Part shown: one piece after another, positions 16,505-24,594 of the stretch
How positions within the stretch are numbered: the first letter of the stretch is position 1
Layout of the letters: each line of letters opens with the position of its first letter
Source: Bacillota bacterium
GTDB taxonomy: Bacteria > Bacillota > Clostridia > Lachnospirales > Lachnospiraceae
Assembly (NCBI GenBank): GCA_023418475.1
Contig: JAEZZO010000018.1
Span: 1 to 47,047, forward strand
Direction of reading: 5' to 3'
DNA: 47,047 nt
Position numbers and translations under genes: made by a program
Notes under the pieces: model-generated
Database searches by the model: none
What the model saw: only the letters and a program-made list of their open reading frames with translations
What the model was told of the DNA's origin: nothing

Positions 16505-16831
16505 ATGAGTCAATGCCTCCCTTTCCATTACATTCAATATTGGTAATTACGAATAATATAAAACATCTGAACCATGAACACAGAAGGTAGCTATTTCTCC
16601 ACTCCAACGCTTCTTCTGTTAAACTTTCGCTTTAGAGCAGATACCTTCTGCGAACATACTGATACTATTTTTCAAGTTTCGTAATTAGCTAACATTCTAT
16701 AAATAGTGAGGCAAATTGTACACCTACCAACGGTAGAGTTAGTATAAATCACCAGAAATATCATAACCTATATCAGGCTTTTGTCTGGCGAATCCTATTT
16801 TACAAATGTTAAAAGCAAAAAAGCAATAGGA
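16505..16831. other. Spacer upstream of the XRE-ABC gene
   Basis: About 330 bases with no gene. Inverted repeats seen: CAGAAGGTA (near 16582) with TACCTTCTG (near 16641), CTACC-AAC-GGTAG near 16723-16735, and AATCCTATT/AATAGGATT (about 16791-16833), the last close to the 3' end of the LRR gene. These are candidate regulatory or termination structures; none is definitive. Confidence 0.35.
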
Positions 16832-19153
16832 TTACTCCTCTTCCATTAATTGATTAAGGTCTGTGTTAGTCCTATCCTTTCCGATCAGTGTTGTATAATT
16901 ATATCTCCCCGATACTTTTCCTGTATTACTGCTGATTAATACACGTTCCTTTGGCTGATGTATATAATATAAATACCCCAGAATTCCACCCACCCCGGAG
17001 GTTCCGGATACAGCACCTCCATTAAGGCAGTTTTTAATATAACCTGCATTTAAAGTACCTGCAATACCACCGGTATTATAGGTTCCGGAAACAATACCTT
17101 TATTGGTACAATTATCAAGGGTAACTCGTAAATTTCCTGTAATCCCGCCAACATTTTCAGATCCGGTGACTGCTCCGTTATTCGTACTGGAATTTATACC
17201 GGTTCCGTCAAAATAAAATCCGACAAAGCCGCCAACATTAATGTCACCTGTTACCGTCATACTGTTAGAACTGTTTTTTATTTCACTTCCATCAAAGGAT
17301 ACCCCGGCATACCCCCCTACCTGTTCATACCCGCTTACCTTTCCATTGTTACTGCATCCGGAAATGACTGCATGATTACTACCGGCGATACCGCCTGTAC
17401 TTAAGATGCCAGATATCTCGGCATTGACGGAACAGGAACGGATACTGCTAAAGCACTGGCCAACTAATCCGCCAGTGGCTTCATTCCCAGATACCTTACC
17501 GCTAACCTTACAGTTATTGATCCTGCCGCCGGCGGTAGCGCCGCATAGTATTCCAACCCAATTATTGCCGGCAACTTGCGCATTGCTCACTACAACATCA
17601 CTAATTGTTCCGTTCATCGCACCAAACAACCCCTGACAGTCACTGCTGCGTTTGCTTCTTAAATTATAAATCATATGATTGTTACCGTTAAAAGTCCCTT
17701 TAAACAAAAGAAGTCCATTAACGGATTGCTTACCAATCGGAATCCAATTAGGATAACAGCTTAAATCCAGATCACTTATTAAATTCACCTTTTTACCGTA
17801 AAAATCCGTACCGGTATTGACAAGTTCTGCCAGTCCGGCTAATTGATCCGGATTCTTTATCGTATATTCTAAAGCATTTATACTGTACCAGCTTTTATCT
17901 GCTTTCCCACGGCCTCTGACTGCAGTAGCCGGAACGTTGTCCATTTTTAAGTCTGTGACAAAATTTGTTTTATAATACTTTATAGCTATTTTGTTTTTCT
18001 TTAGATATGTTGCAACGGTAGAATTCGGATAACAATATACCGTGATATTATCAGCTTTATCCCCTTCGACATTGCTAAAGCTATAAGGACTGTAATTCCA
18101 TATCGTTCTGCCTTCAACACTGTACAAATCTCCTGGAAGAGATTGAACACTTTTTGGTAAAGTAATGTTAACCAGTTTGGAACAACCCGTAAATGCATCT
18201 TCAAAAATATACCTAGTTCCGTCAGGAAAGTTTAGTTTCACCAGACTGCTGCAATTGCGGAAGGCACCGGCATAGATGTCTCTAAGTCCTTTGGTAAATT
18301 TTATGTTTTTTAATTTTGTGCAATTTTCAAATGCTTCTACAGAAATCGTTGTAAGATTTTCGTAAGTGTTGATCTGGGTCAAATTTCTGCATCCCATAAA
18401 AGCTGCTGCTCGAATTATTTTGACTTTCCTTGGTATAGTATAGCTGCTGCTTTTTTTACCTGCGGCATATGCGACCAATGTTTCTCCGCTTTTCGTAAAT
18501 ATCACATTAGACTTTGATTGAAAACATGGATTTGCTTTGGAGACTTCTAATACTTTCAAACTGCTGTTACCTCCGAAAGCGGCTTCATCAATTTCGGTTA
18601 CTGTTGACGGCAGAGAAATACGTGTTAGTTTTTCGCATTCCTGAAATGCCAGAAAGCTTATTTTCGTTACACCTTCCGGAACAATAAGATCTCCTGCTTT
18701 TCCCGGAGGACAATAAAGAAGTGTCTTCCCATCTTTGCTATATAAGACCCCTTCCACACTTGTCAGCAGCGAATTATTATCGTCTACCTCAACAGTCGCA
18801 AGCATTGGGCAAGATGGGGTAAGTGACCTATAGGCTCTTAACATACTGCTGTCCATTTTTGAATAGTTAATATTACTTATTTTATAAATTCCTTTAGGTA
18901 TGATTAGTTTCTGAACCGTGGTATTATTCTTGAGAACATCCGGTAGATTAATAGTAGTCACAAATTTACCGTTACTTTTCTCCGTTATACTGCCGATAGT
19001 ACCTGTTTCATCCACAGTCAATAAATTGGAGGTATCTTTACCGCCACTTGTATTAATTGTCCTATCCGCACCATATATGATAGACTCCGGTATCTTAAGA
19101 AATGTAACAAAAATAATGATAGCAAATAAAAACGGCATAATAAATTTTCTCAA
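16832..19153 (-). CDS. Secreted BspA-type leucine-rich-repeat protein with C-terminal GLUG repeats
   Basis: TTG start with GGAGGG six bases upstream. The 773-residue product has a signal peptide (RKFIMPFLFAIIIFVTFL ..., about 1-28). Residues about 60-370 are LRR_5 (BspA/TpLRR) repeats with the typical cadence LTRISLPSTVTEIDEAAFGG, and NLTTISVEAFENCTKLKNI. A short spacer follows, and from about 480 to the end come many GLUG repeats (GVGGILGY, NVGGFVGF, TGGIAGTL, VGGYAGV) that form a beta-solenoid. No LPxTG motif, SLH or choline-binding domain is visible, so anchorage is unknown; secretion into the medium or loose wall association is likely. Such proteins commonly act in adhesion or as surface decoration. 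A single-gene unit. Confidence 0.85.
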   Translation of the reverse strand: MRKFIMPFLFAIIIFVTFLKIPESIIYGADRTINTSGGKDTSNLLTVDETGTIGSITEKSNGKFVTTINLPDVLKNNTTVQKLIIPKGIYKISNINYSKMDSSMLRAYRSLTPSCPMLATVEVDDNNSLLTSVEGVLYSKDGKTLLYCPPGKAGDLIVPEGVTKISFLAFQECEKLTRISLPSTVTEIDEAAFGGNSSLKVLEVSKANPCFQSKSNVIFTKSGETLVAYAAGKKSSSYTIPRKVKIIRAAAFMGCRNLTQINTYENLTTISVEAFENCTKLKNIKFTKGLRDIYAGAFRNCSSLVKLNFPDGTRYIFEDAFTGCSKLVNITLPKSVQSLPGDLYSVEGRTIWNYSPYSFSNVEGDKADNITVYCYPNSTVATYLKKNKIAIKYYKTNFVTDLKMDNVPATAVRGRGKADKSWYSINALEYTIKNPDQLAGLAELVNTGTDFYGKKVNLISDLDLSCYPNWIPIGKQSVNGLLLFKGTFNGNNHMIYNLRSKRSSDCQGLFGAMNGTISDVVVSNAQVAGNNWVGILCGATAGGRINNCKVSGKVSGNEATGGLVGQCFSSIRSCSVNAEISGILSTGGIAGSNHAVISGCSNNGKVSGYEQVGGYAGVSFDGSEIKNSSNSMTVTGDINVGGFVGFYFDGTGINSSTNNGAVTGSENVGGITGNLRVTLDNCTNKGIVSGTYNTGGIAGTLNAGYIKNCLNGGAVSGTSGVGGILGYLYYIHQPKERVLISSNTGKVSGRYNYTTLIGKDRTNTDLNQLMEEE

Positions 19154-19356
19154 ATTTTTCCCTCCACATACAGACTTTATTTAGGTAAAATACTCTTTCT
19201 CACCAATATTAACAAATTTTGTCTCTATTATCAAATTAATTTTTTATAACTAAATTTTCCGTTAGGAAAGATCATCGTCAAGATTATTTCCAATGATAAA
19301 GCGAAAGGAAAAATGGATAAGAGAATGCAGAATGGTTGCTTTAGTATCCCGAAAGA
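19154..19356. other. Upstream region of the LRR gene
   Basis: About 200 bases between the LRR start and the terminator of the LysM gene; presumably contains the LRR promoter. No clear -35/-10 pair or operator was recognised. Confidence 0.3.
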
Positions 19357-19388
19357 TAAAAACAGCATTCTTATAGCCGAATGCTGTT
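19357..19388 (-). terminator. Rho-independent terminator downstream of the LysM gene
   Basis: Minus strand AACAGCATTC-GGCTATAA-GAATGCTGTT, a perfect 10-bp stem, followed by TTTTATC. It lies about 210 bases past the LysM stop codon, beyond a 29-bp tandem repeat. Confidence 0.8.
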
Positions 19389-19410
19389 TAAAGATATGAT
19401 TATAAGTATG

Positions 19411-19526
19411 TATAGAATTTGCCGTCTATCATTAGCGACTATTGAATTTACTATTCATAATCAGTCGTGATAGAATTTACTATTTATCATTTGGTTCTAT
19501 AGAATTTACTATCAATCAGCAAGGTA
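19411..19526. repeat. Four 29-bp imperfect tandem repeats
   Basis: Units start at 19411, 19440, 19469 and 19498, exactly 29 bases apart, each beginning TATAGAATTT (variants TATTGAATTT, GATAGAATTT) and most continuing ACTATTNATCA. There are no unique spacers, so this is not a CRISPR array. It lies in the untranslated 3' region of the LysM gene. Confidence 0.75.
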
Positions 19527-19594
19527 ATATGATACTGTTCCAGAAGCATTCTATCTTTAAAGAAAATGTGAAACCCATGCTTCTTCGCACAAGG

Positions 19595-19951
19595 TCAATA
19601 GGGTGCATATGTATAATAGGGAATAATAATATAATTACCGGCATGGATATTGTCAGAATACAGACCATTACTTTTCTTGATTTCCTCTATATAATCATTC
19701 ATATCATCATATTCACTGCTTATATAATCAGAAGCAATACTCCATAAGGTATCACCCTTTTCAATCTCGATGCTTGTAACCAATTTAATACGGTTTGAAC
19801 TATTATGGGCGGTTACCGTTTTCGTAAATAAACCTATAGACAGGATGGAAGTCAGTACTAACAGGATTGCTCCTAACAACCATATTCTTTTCTTGTTCTC
19901 TCTGTAATAAATAACCCATTCCACAATAACAGATGCCTTCCTGCTCACCAT
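19595..19951 (-). CDS. yneA: Membrane-anchored LysM protein, YneA-like SOS cell-division inhibitor
   Basis: The 118-residue protein has one membrane segment (IWLLGAILLVLTSILSIGLF, about 23-43) and a C-terminal LysM domain (IEIEKGDTLWSIASDYISSE ... GNYIIIP, about 61-113). This is the architecture of YneA, which halts septation during the SOS response in Bacillus and is likewise encoded divergently from lexA. GGGAGG lies six bases before the start. About 290 bases upstream on the same strand is a near-consensus promoter with a LexA box in its spacer, so SOS induction is well supported. The long untranslated leader is unusual. The identity as a division inhibitor rests on architecture and position, not on sequence identity. 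Confidence 0.8.
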   Translation of the reverse strand: MVSRKASVIVEWVIYYRENKKRIWLLGAILLVLTSILSIGLFTKTVTAHNSSNRIKLVTSIEIEKGDTLWSIASDYISSEYDDMNDYIEEIKKSNGLYSDNIHAGNYIIIPYYTYAPY

Positions 19952-20241
19952 AAATACCTCCCATAGATATCTGATAAAAAGTCTCTCTTATTTATTAAAC
20001 TGTCAAGCAATTGCAACACGATATAGTTGATGCATTCGTATACACAGAATTCAAATTCCTCCGACACTAGGATCCTACAGCTTTACTTTCGCTCCATAAC
20101 ATATATATTCTATGTACTATATAAATTCCTAATGATATTAATCCTCGTATTACGTAATTATCTGATTGCACTACATAATATGAATAACAAAGTTATGATT
20201 TAGATATCAATTTCATCCAGAACATTTGTTTTTGTATTCTC

Positions 20242-20293
20242 ATTATATCGAACATATATTCGTTTGTCAACATAAAATCGAACATAGGTTTTG
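20242..20293 (-). promoter_or_regulatory. SOS promoter with two LexA boxes, directed toward the LysM gene
   Basis: Minus strand -35 TTGACA (20265-20270), 17-bp spacer, -10 TATAAT (20242-20247). The spacer contains CGAACATATATTCG on the plus strand (20249-20262), one base from the Gram-positive LexA box CGAAC-N4-GTTCG. A second, weaker box CGAACATAGGTTTTG (20279-20293) lies just upstream of the -35. Bound LexA would cover the whole promoter. Confidence 0.85.
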
Positions 20294-20650
20294 TTTTTGA
20301 TTATTGTTCTGTGCCAAGCCAAGTTCCAAGTTGTATATCTGATAAGTGCTTCCGAAAAAGGAAAGTTTTTCGTACTTTTACTTAAGGATAGTATTACATA
20401 AAAGTACATAAAATCTAGTTTTTCTACTTAAAAGACTCATTTTTACGCTTAATGCATAAAAATACTTACATTTTCTTAGTTTTCCTTCCTACAATTCTTT
20501 GCTTCATACCCTAATCGGATAAGAGCACACGTCCACATTCAGGCTACTCGGTTTGTTTAAATGAAAGTTAGTATAAATGCGGTACCCGCTGTCTTTTGCT
20601 ATTCTTATAAAATGGGCAGCAACGTTATGCAAACATTTTTTCGCTTTTCA
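20294..20650. other. Central part of the yneA-lexA spacer
   Basis: About 350 bases without a convincing gene. A small open frame on the minus strand (20200-20409) overlaps the SOS promoter and is probably chance. A small stem GAAAA/TTTTC occurs near 20354-20371. The rest of the spacer, 19952-20241, is the long leader of the LysM gene; no RNA family was recognised. Confidence 0.35.
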
Positions 20651-20690
20651 GAACATAAGTTTTGCATTTTCAGCAAACTTATGGTATAAT
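20651..20690 (+). promoter_or_regulatory. lexA promoter and LexA box (autoregulation)
   Basis: -35 TTGCAT (20662-20667), 17-bp spacer, -10 TATAAT (20685-20690). GAACATAAGTTTTG (20651-20664) resembles the boxes before the LysM gene (CGAACATAGGTTTTG) and overlaps the -35, as expected for autorepression. Confidence 0.8.
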
Positions 20691-20722
20691 AATGCAAATA
20701 GGAAATGGAGGCCGATACTTTT

Positions 20723-21340
20723 ATGGGGTATGGTAGAATAAGTAATAAACAAAAAGAAATTTTAGAATATTTAAAATCTCAGATTATAAATAAAGGATAT
20801 CCGCCGGCTGTTCGTGAAATCTGTGAAGCTGTTAAGTTAAAGTCAACTTCATCCGTACACTCTCATCTGGAAACTTTGGAGAAAAACGGATATATTCGAA
20901 GAGACCCGTCAAAACCACGGGCAATTGAAATTATTGACGATGAATTCAATGTAACAAGACGTGAGCTTGTAAATGTCCCATTGGTTGGTACCATAACAGC
21001 CGGACAACCGATATTAGCCGTAGAGAATATAGAGAGCTATTTCCCGATACCATCGGAATATATGCCAAACGAAGATACTTTTATGCTTAAGGTCAAAGGT
21101 AACAGTATGATTAATGCAGGTATCTATAATGGGGATAAGATTCTGGTTCAGAAACAATCGCATGCCAAAAACGGAGATTATGTAGTCGCCCTACTTGGTG
21201 AGGAGGTAACCGTTAAGACCTTTTATAAGGAGAATGGTTATTATCGTCTGCAACCAGAAAATGACACTATGGAACCAATCATTGTATCCGACCTTAATAT
21301 TCAGGGAAAAGTAATCGGTCTCTTCCGAATGTATCATTAA
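20723..21340 (+). CDS. lexA: LexA SOS repressor
   Basis: Start taken at ATG 20723 (GGAGG 11 bases upstream), since the earlier ATG at 20705 overlaps that ribosome-binding site. The 205-residue protein has the family's usual length. The N-terminal winged helix (KQKEILEYLKSQIINKGYPP ... SSVHSHLETLEKNGYI) binds SOS boxes. The self-cleavage site is Ala93-Gly94 in TITAGQ; the catalytic dyad is Ser128 (GNSMINAG) and Lys165 (VTVKTF). DNA damage activates RecA, which stimulates cleavage and derepresses the regulon, here including lexA itself and the divergent LysM gene. Confidence 0.97.
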   Translation: MGYGRISNKQKEILEYLKSQIINKGYPPAVREICEAVKLKSTSSVHSHLETLEKNGYIRRDPSKPRAIEIIDDEFNVTRRELVNVPLVGTITAGQPILAVENIESYFPIPSEYMPNEDTFMLKVKGNSMINAGIYNGDKILVQKQSHAKNGDYVVALLGEEVTVKTFYKENGYYRLQPENDTMEPIIVSDLNIQGKVIGLFRMYH

Positions 21341-21373
21341 ACTGGTAAGACCATATTCCAATCGTAATACAAA

Positions 21374-21410
21374 CAAAAAGCCGTAAATCTATATACTTAG
21401 ATTTACGGCT
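21374..21410 (-). terminator. Strong terminator between lexA and the metallo-hydrolase gene
   Basis: AGCCGTAAATCTA (21379-21391) pairs with TAGATTTACGGCT (21398-21410), 13 bp with a 6-nt loop. The T-run (TTTTTGTTTG) follows on the minus strand, ending the metallo-hydrolase transcript; the same hairpin may also help end lexA. Confidence 0.88.
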
Positions 21411-21492
21411 CATTTATTCATGTCAATAGATAGTTAAAAAACTTGCTTTTATCGTTTATGAATGCTGCACCATCAGTAAATAAAGCAACGAA

Positions 21493-22323
21493 CTATGCAT
21501 TTGCTTCAATACTTCCGCCGGTTGAAAGATATTCTATTTGCGCACCCATAAGCTTATGCAATAATTCATAGGGCTTTTCTCCGGTACAATGACAGGTATA
21601 GAATACAGTATTCTTTTCCTTTAGTTTCTTTGCCAGTTCTTCCAGATAGCGGTGACTCTCCTCTTTTTTAAACGGTAGATGAAATAAATGAAATCCTCCG
21701 ATCACTGTTCTGATTTGTGATCCGGCAATCATTTCGGCCTTTTCTAAGATATTCACGATACCCGTGTGAGCGCAGCCGGCAAACAAAGTATACATACCAT
21801 TCTCCTTGATCAAAAGACTTTGCTCATGCTGGAAAGCGTCTTTTTGATATTGCTTTCCAACCTTTTGATAAAGCTTATTATCCATACTTGGAAGGTAACT
21901 GCGTTCTGTTATTTTTGAAAAAAGCTGTAATTCATCGTCAATCATCATATGATCACCGGTTAATACGATCTGATTATTATTTTTTAGAGCTTTATCCAGT
22001 CCGATATAGGCATTAAAACCAAGTACCCGAAAGAAATAATCTTCAAATGCAGTATCTGATAGATAAACTTTTGCCTTTTTATTATAATCCAGAAAGATCT
22101 TTAAAGCTCCTCCATGATCATTGTGTCCATGCGATATAACGACTGTATCAACATCTTCAATGTTGATATTCATTTTACGTGCGTTCTCATAAAACAACTT
22201 ACCAGGACCAAGATCAAATAATATTTTGTGTTTTCTTGTTTCTATGTATAGACTCAGGCCATGCATACATTTATAATCCTTCGAAACAGTTGTGTTTTCA
22301 ACTAATGCTTTAATCCGCATCAT
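21493..22323 (-). CDS. Metallo-beta-lactamase-fold hydrolase, COG1237 type
   Basis: Start at ATG 22323, five bases after AGGATAGG; an in-frame GTG lies six bases earlier. The 276-residue protein has the metal motif SHGHNDHGG (His65, His67, Asp69, His70), further ligand candidates in FAGCAHTGIVN and GGFHL, and the CHCTG ... YLSTGG tail. These features match the COG1237 group annotated as dihydropterin ribofuranosyl-aminobenzene phosphate synthase-like hydrolases; the true substrate in bacteria is uncertain. Probably cytoplasmic. It is the last minus-strand gene before the strong terminator, and a hairpin at 22350-22385 separates it from rsfS, so it may be its own unit. Confidence 0.82.
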   Translation of the reverse strand: MMRIKALVENTTVSKDYKCMHGLSLYIETRKHKILFDLGPGKLFYENARKMNINIEDVDTVVISHGHNDHGGALKIFLDYNKKAKVYLSDTAFEDYFFRVLGFNAYIGLDKALKNNNQIVLTGDHMMIDDELQLFSKITERSYLPSMDNKLYQKVGKQYQKDAFQHEQSLLIKENGMYTLFAGCAHTGIVNILEKAEMIAGSQIRTVIGGFHLFHLPFKKEESHRYLEELAKKLKEKNTVFYTCHCTGEKPYELLHKLMGAQIEYLSTGGSIEANA

Positions 22324-22349
22324 AATCACCTATCCTATACTAAATATAT

Positions 22350-22385
22350 GGAGGGAAGCATGACACTCCGGTAATGCCTCCCTCC
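22350..22385 (-). terminator. Hairpin after rsfS, probable operon end
   Basis: GGAGGGAAGCAT (22350-22361) pairs with ATGCCTCCCTCC (22374-22385) with one non-Watson-Crick position. There is no strong T-run, so termination efficiency is doubtful. Confidence 0.45.
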
Positions 22386-22435
22386 ATTGCTTATCTTAGT
22401 ACGTAATTGCATACCTCACCTGAGAATTTACTACA

Positions 22436-22792
22436 TCAGTCCCCAAGCTCTTCCTTGCTGACTGTTTTTCCATCTCTCCAGATGCGTTCCAAGTTATAGA
22501 ATAATCTGTCTTCTTTTGAAAATACATGAACCACAACATCACCATAATCCATTAAAATCCAACTTGCAGATCTGACACCTTCAATTCTTTTTGGTTCAAA
22601 TCCATTTCTTCCCAGCTTATCGGAGACAGAATCAACCAATGCATCAACTTGCGGAGTATTTGTACCATTCGCTATAATAAAATAATCTGCAATAATAGAG
22701 ATATCCTTTATTTCAATAATCTGAATATCCTCTCCTTTTCTATCCTCCAATGCCTCATAAGCCAGTTTTACCATCTGCTTTGAAATATCCAT
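22436..22792 (-). CDS. rsfS: Ribosomal silencing factor RsfS
   Basis: The 118-residue protein is full length for the RsfS/YbeB/DUF143 family, with the hallmark sequence ISIIADYFIIANGTNTPQVDAL and the C-terminal WILMDYGDVVVHVFSKEDRLFYNLERIW. RsfS binds ribosomal protein L14 and blocks subunit joining when nutrients run low. It closes the row nadD-yqeK-rsfS, a conserved order in Firmicutes. Spacing to yqeK is 119 bases. Confidence 0.95.
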   Translation of the reverse strand: MDISKQMVKLAYEALEDRKGEDIQIIEIKDISIIADYFIIANGTNTPQVDALVDSVSDKLGRNGFEPKRIEGVRSASWILMDYGDVVVHVFSKEDRLFYNLERIWRDGKTVSKEELGD

Positions 22793-22911
22793 AATGTTAC
22801 CTGTACCTTTCTAATTTTCTTTCACTATATATTTCCATAAAGGAAACTCCTATCTTATTATGTTCCTGTTCAGAATAGAATTAACAAGTATTTGATTGTG
22901 CCTAATTTGAT

Positions 22912-23481
22912 TTAACGAAGTTTATTACGATAAAACTCATACGTCTCTTCCGTTACCTGATCAATCGGATTACCGCAATCCTTCAAATAATGCAATGTGT
23001 TATCCAAAATCATCAAAACCGCAGTGTCGAGATCTTCATACGCAGTCCTTCTTATTTCTTCCATTCGCGGAACAGGCTTTCTGTTCGGTTCTATATAATC
23101 CGCCGTAAAAATTATTTTCTCCAGTAATGTCATCGCCGGCCGACCTGTTGTATGGTAAGTGATCGCATTTAGTATTTCGATATCTTCGATCCCATATTTT
23201 TCACGGGCAAAGGCTGCACCAACCTTGGCATGCAATAGAAATGCACACTGTCTCTCAATTTCGGTGACTGGCAAATGATATTTCTGGCAAGCCAAAAGCT
23301 GCTCCTGCTCCGTCAGATATTTTGCACAGTCATGAAGCAATCCCGCCAGTAGTGCTTTCTGTACATCACATCCGTAAATCAAAGCCAAATCACAGGCCAC
23401 TTCCTCCACGCCGATGCTGTGAAGATATCTGGATTCTTTCAATACTTTTCTTAAGTTTTCTCTTATCTGCTTCAATTCCAT
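22912..23481 (-). CDS. yqeK: YqeK HD-domain hydrolase (diadenosine tetraphosphatase family)
   Basis: The 189-residue protein carries the HD signature: His21 (YLHSIGVEEVA), His50-Asp51 (LLHDCAKYL), and further metal-ligand positions in LLHAKVGAAFA and FTADYIEPNRK. YqeK proteins hydrolyse diadenosine tetraphosphate to ADP, limiting this alarmone. AGGA precedes the ATG at a good distance. It follows nadD by 47 bases in the conserved nadD-yqeK-rsfS order. Confidence 0.93.
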   Translation of the reverse strand: MELKQIRENLRKVLKESRYLHSIGVEEVACDLALIYGCDVQKALLAGLLHDCAKYLTEQEQLLACQKYHLPVTEIERQCAFLLHAKVGAAFAREKYGIEDIEILNAITYHTTGRPAMTLLEKIIFTADYIEPNRKPVPRMEEIRRTAYEDLDTAVLMILDNTLHYLKDCGNPIDQVTEETYEFYRNKLR

Positions 23482-23528
23482 ATTTATCGTCCTAATATTA
23501 CTTTCGATTTTAGTTTGTACCTTCCTTG

Positions 23529-24131
23529 TTAAATGTAAAGATGATTTCTTATAATATACTCGTTTACAGCATCCGTAATATAATATCGAACCGAACAGCC
23601 GCCTTGCAGACGCTCTCTGATTTGTGCCGATGCGATCTGTATCGTCGGCATTTGAATATACATAATCTTTGCTTGGAACGTATGTTCCAGGTAATTTATT
23701 TGCTCACACATCCTCGTTTGCCCGGAATGATCTCTTCCGGCAGCAAGTACAATACAATTACGGAAAACTAACTGGGGTTTGTACCAGTTTTGCATCATAA
23801 AAAGGGAATCTGCTCCAACGATAAAATAAAATTGTGTATCCGGTTGCTCCTTTACCAGCTCCTCCAGAGTATCTGCCGTAAAAGTAAAACCTTCCCTTTG
23901 AAGTTCAAGATCAGATAGTTCAAAATGAGGATTGTTGTCAATGGCAAGCTTAATCATTTCTACTCTCTGCTGTTCGGTCACTAAGCTCGGTTTTGCCTTA
24001 TGCGGCGGATTTTTTGAGGGCATGAACAGTACTTTATCCAAGCCGGCCTGCTCATAAGCATTTTCTGCCAAAAACAAATGACCATAATGGATCGGATTAA
24101 AGGTTCCACCCATAATACCAATTTTATTCAT
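23529..24131 (-). CDS. nadD: Nicotinate-nucleotide adenylyltransferase NadD
   Basis: The 200-residue protein has the nucleotidyltransferase motif GGTFNPIHYGHL near the start, the nicotinate-site segment MPSKNPPHK, GADSLFMMQNW, and the C-terminal (I/S)xxxIRERL signature (IASAQIRERLQGG). It adenylates nicotinate mononucleotide to deamido-NAD in NAD synthesis. AGGAAGG precedes the start. Gene order with yhbY upstream and yqeK/rsfS downstream is the usual one in Clostridia. Confidence 0.95.
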   Translation of the reverse strand: MNKIGIMGGTFNPIHYGHLFLAENAYEQAGLDKVLFMPSKNPPHKAKPSLVTEQQRVEMIKLAIDNNPHFELSDLELQREGFTFTADTLEELVKEQPDTQFYFIVGADSLFMMQNWYKPQLVFRNCIVLAAGRDHSGQTRMCEQINYLEHTFQAKIMYIQMPTIQIASAQIRERLQGGCSVRYYITDAVNEYIIRNHLYI

Positions 24132-24258
24132 CTTAAACCTTCCTTATTTTATTGTAAATATCTTTTGCGGAAATTCATTTATGAATTAAGCTGCAAAGTT
24201 ACAGTTCACTGACATGCCAGTAAACGGTAATTCTGCAAAAGTCAGTATTACTCTTTTG

Positions 24259-24567
24259 TTATTCTTTTACTTTCTTCTCTACAGGCAGAACAATTTTCTT
24301 CTTATCCTTTGACTCACGGTAAAGAACAATTTTCTTCCCAATTACCTGTACAATTTCCGAACGAGTACGTTCTGAGAGCGTACGTGCAAGTTCCTTCGGA
24401 TCCTCCATACAATTCTTTAATACATTTATTTTAATAAGCTCTCTTGCTTCCAAAGCCTCTGATACACCCTCCGTAATCTCGGGGGTTAATGCTGACTTTC
24501 CGATCTGATATATTGGCTCAATTGTCATGGCAAGACTTTTTAAATAAGCTCTTTGTTTTGTTGTCAT
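24259..24567 (-). CDS. yhbY: YhbY/CRM-domain RNA-binding protein
   Basis: Start at ATG 24567, seven bases after AAAGGAG; the six codons before it in frame contain the ribosome-binding site. The 102-residue protein is one CRM domain: LTTKQRAYLKSLA-like start (TTKQRAYLKSLAMTIEPIYQ), IGKSALTPEITEGVSEALEA, the loop RELIKINVLKNC and the GKKIVLYR strand (the domain's GxxIVLYR end). It associates with pre-50S particles and assists ribosome assembly. The Lys-rich tail (KDKKKIVLPVEKKVKE) is probably RNA contacting. It lies 27 bases after obgE in the same operon. Confidence 0.93.
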   Translation of the reverse strand: MTTKQRAYLKSLAMTIEPIYQIGKSALTPEITEGVSEALEARELIKINVLKNCMEDPKELARTLSERTRSEIVQVIGKKIVLYRESKDKKKIVLPVEKKVKE

Positions 24568-24594
24568 AGAAAAACTCCTTTCCATTGTATGCTT

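Noticed and set aside
19411..19526. CRISPR array
   Set aside because: Repeat units are contiguous with no unique spacers, and no cas genes are present.
8929..20352. TCTGATAAGTGCTTC shared by two spacers (8929 and 20338)
   Set aside because: Only about 15 identical bases with no flanking similarity; can arise by chance in AT-rich DNA.
20200..20409. 69-codon minus-strand open frame between yneA and lexA
   Set aside because: It covers the SOS promoter and LexA boxes, lacks a ribosome-binding site and would start upstream of the mapped -35.
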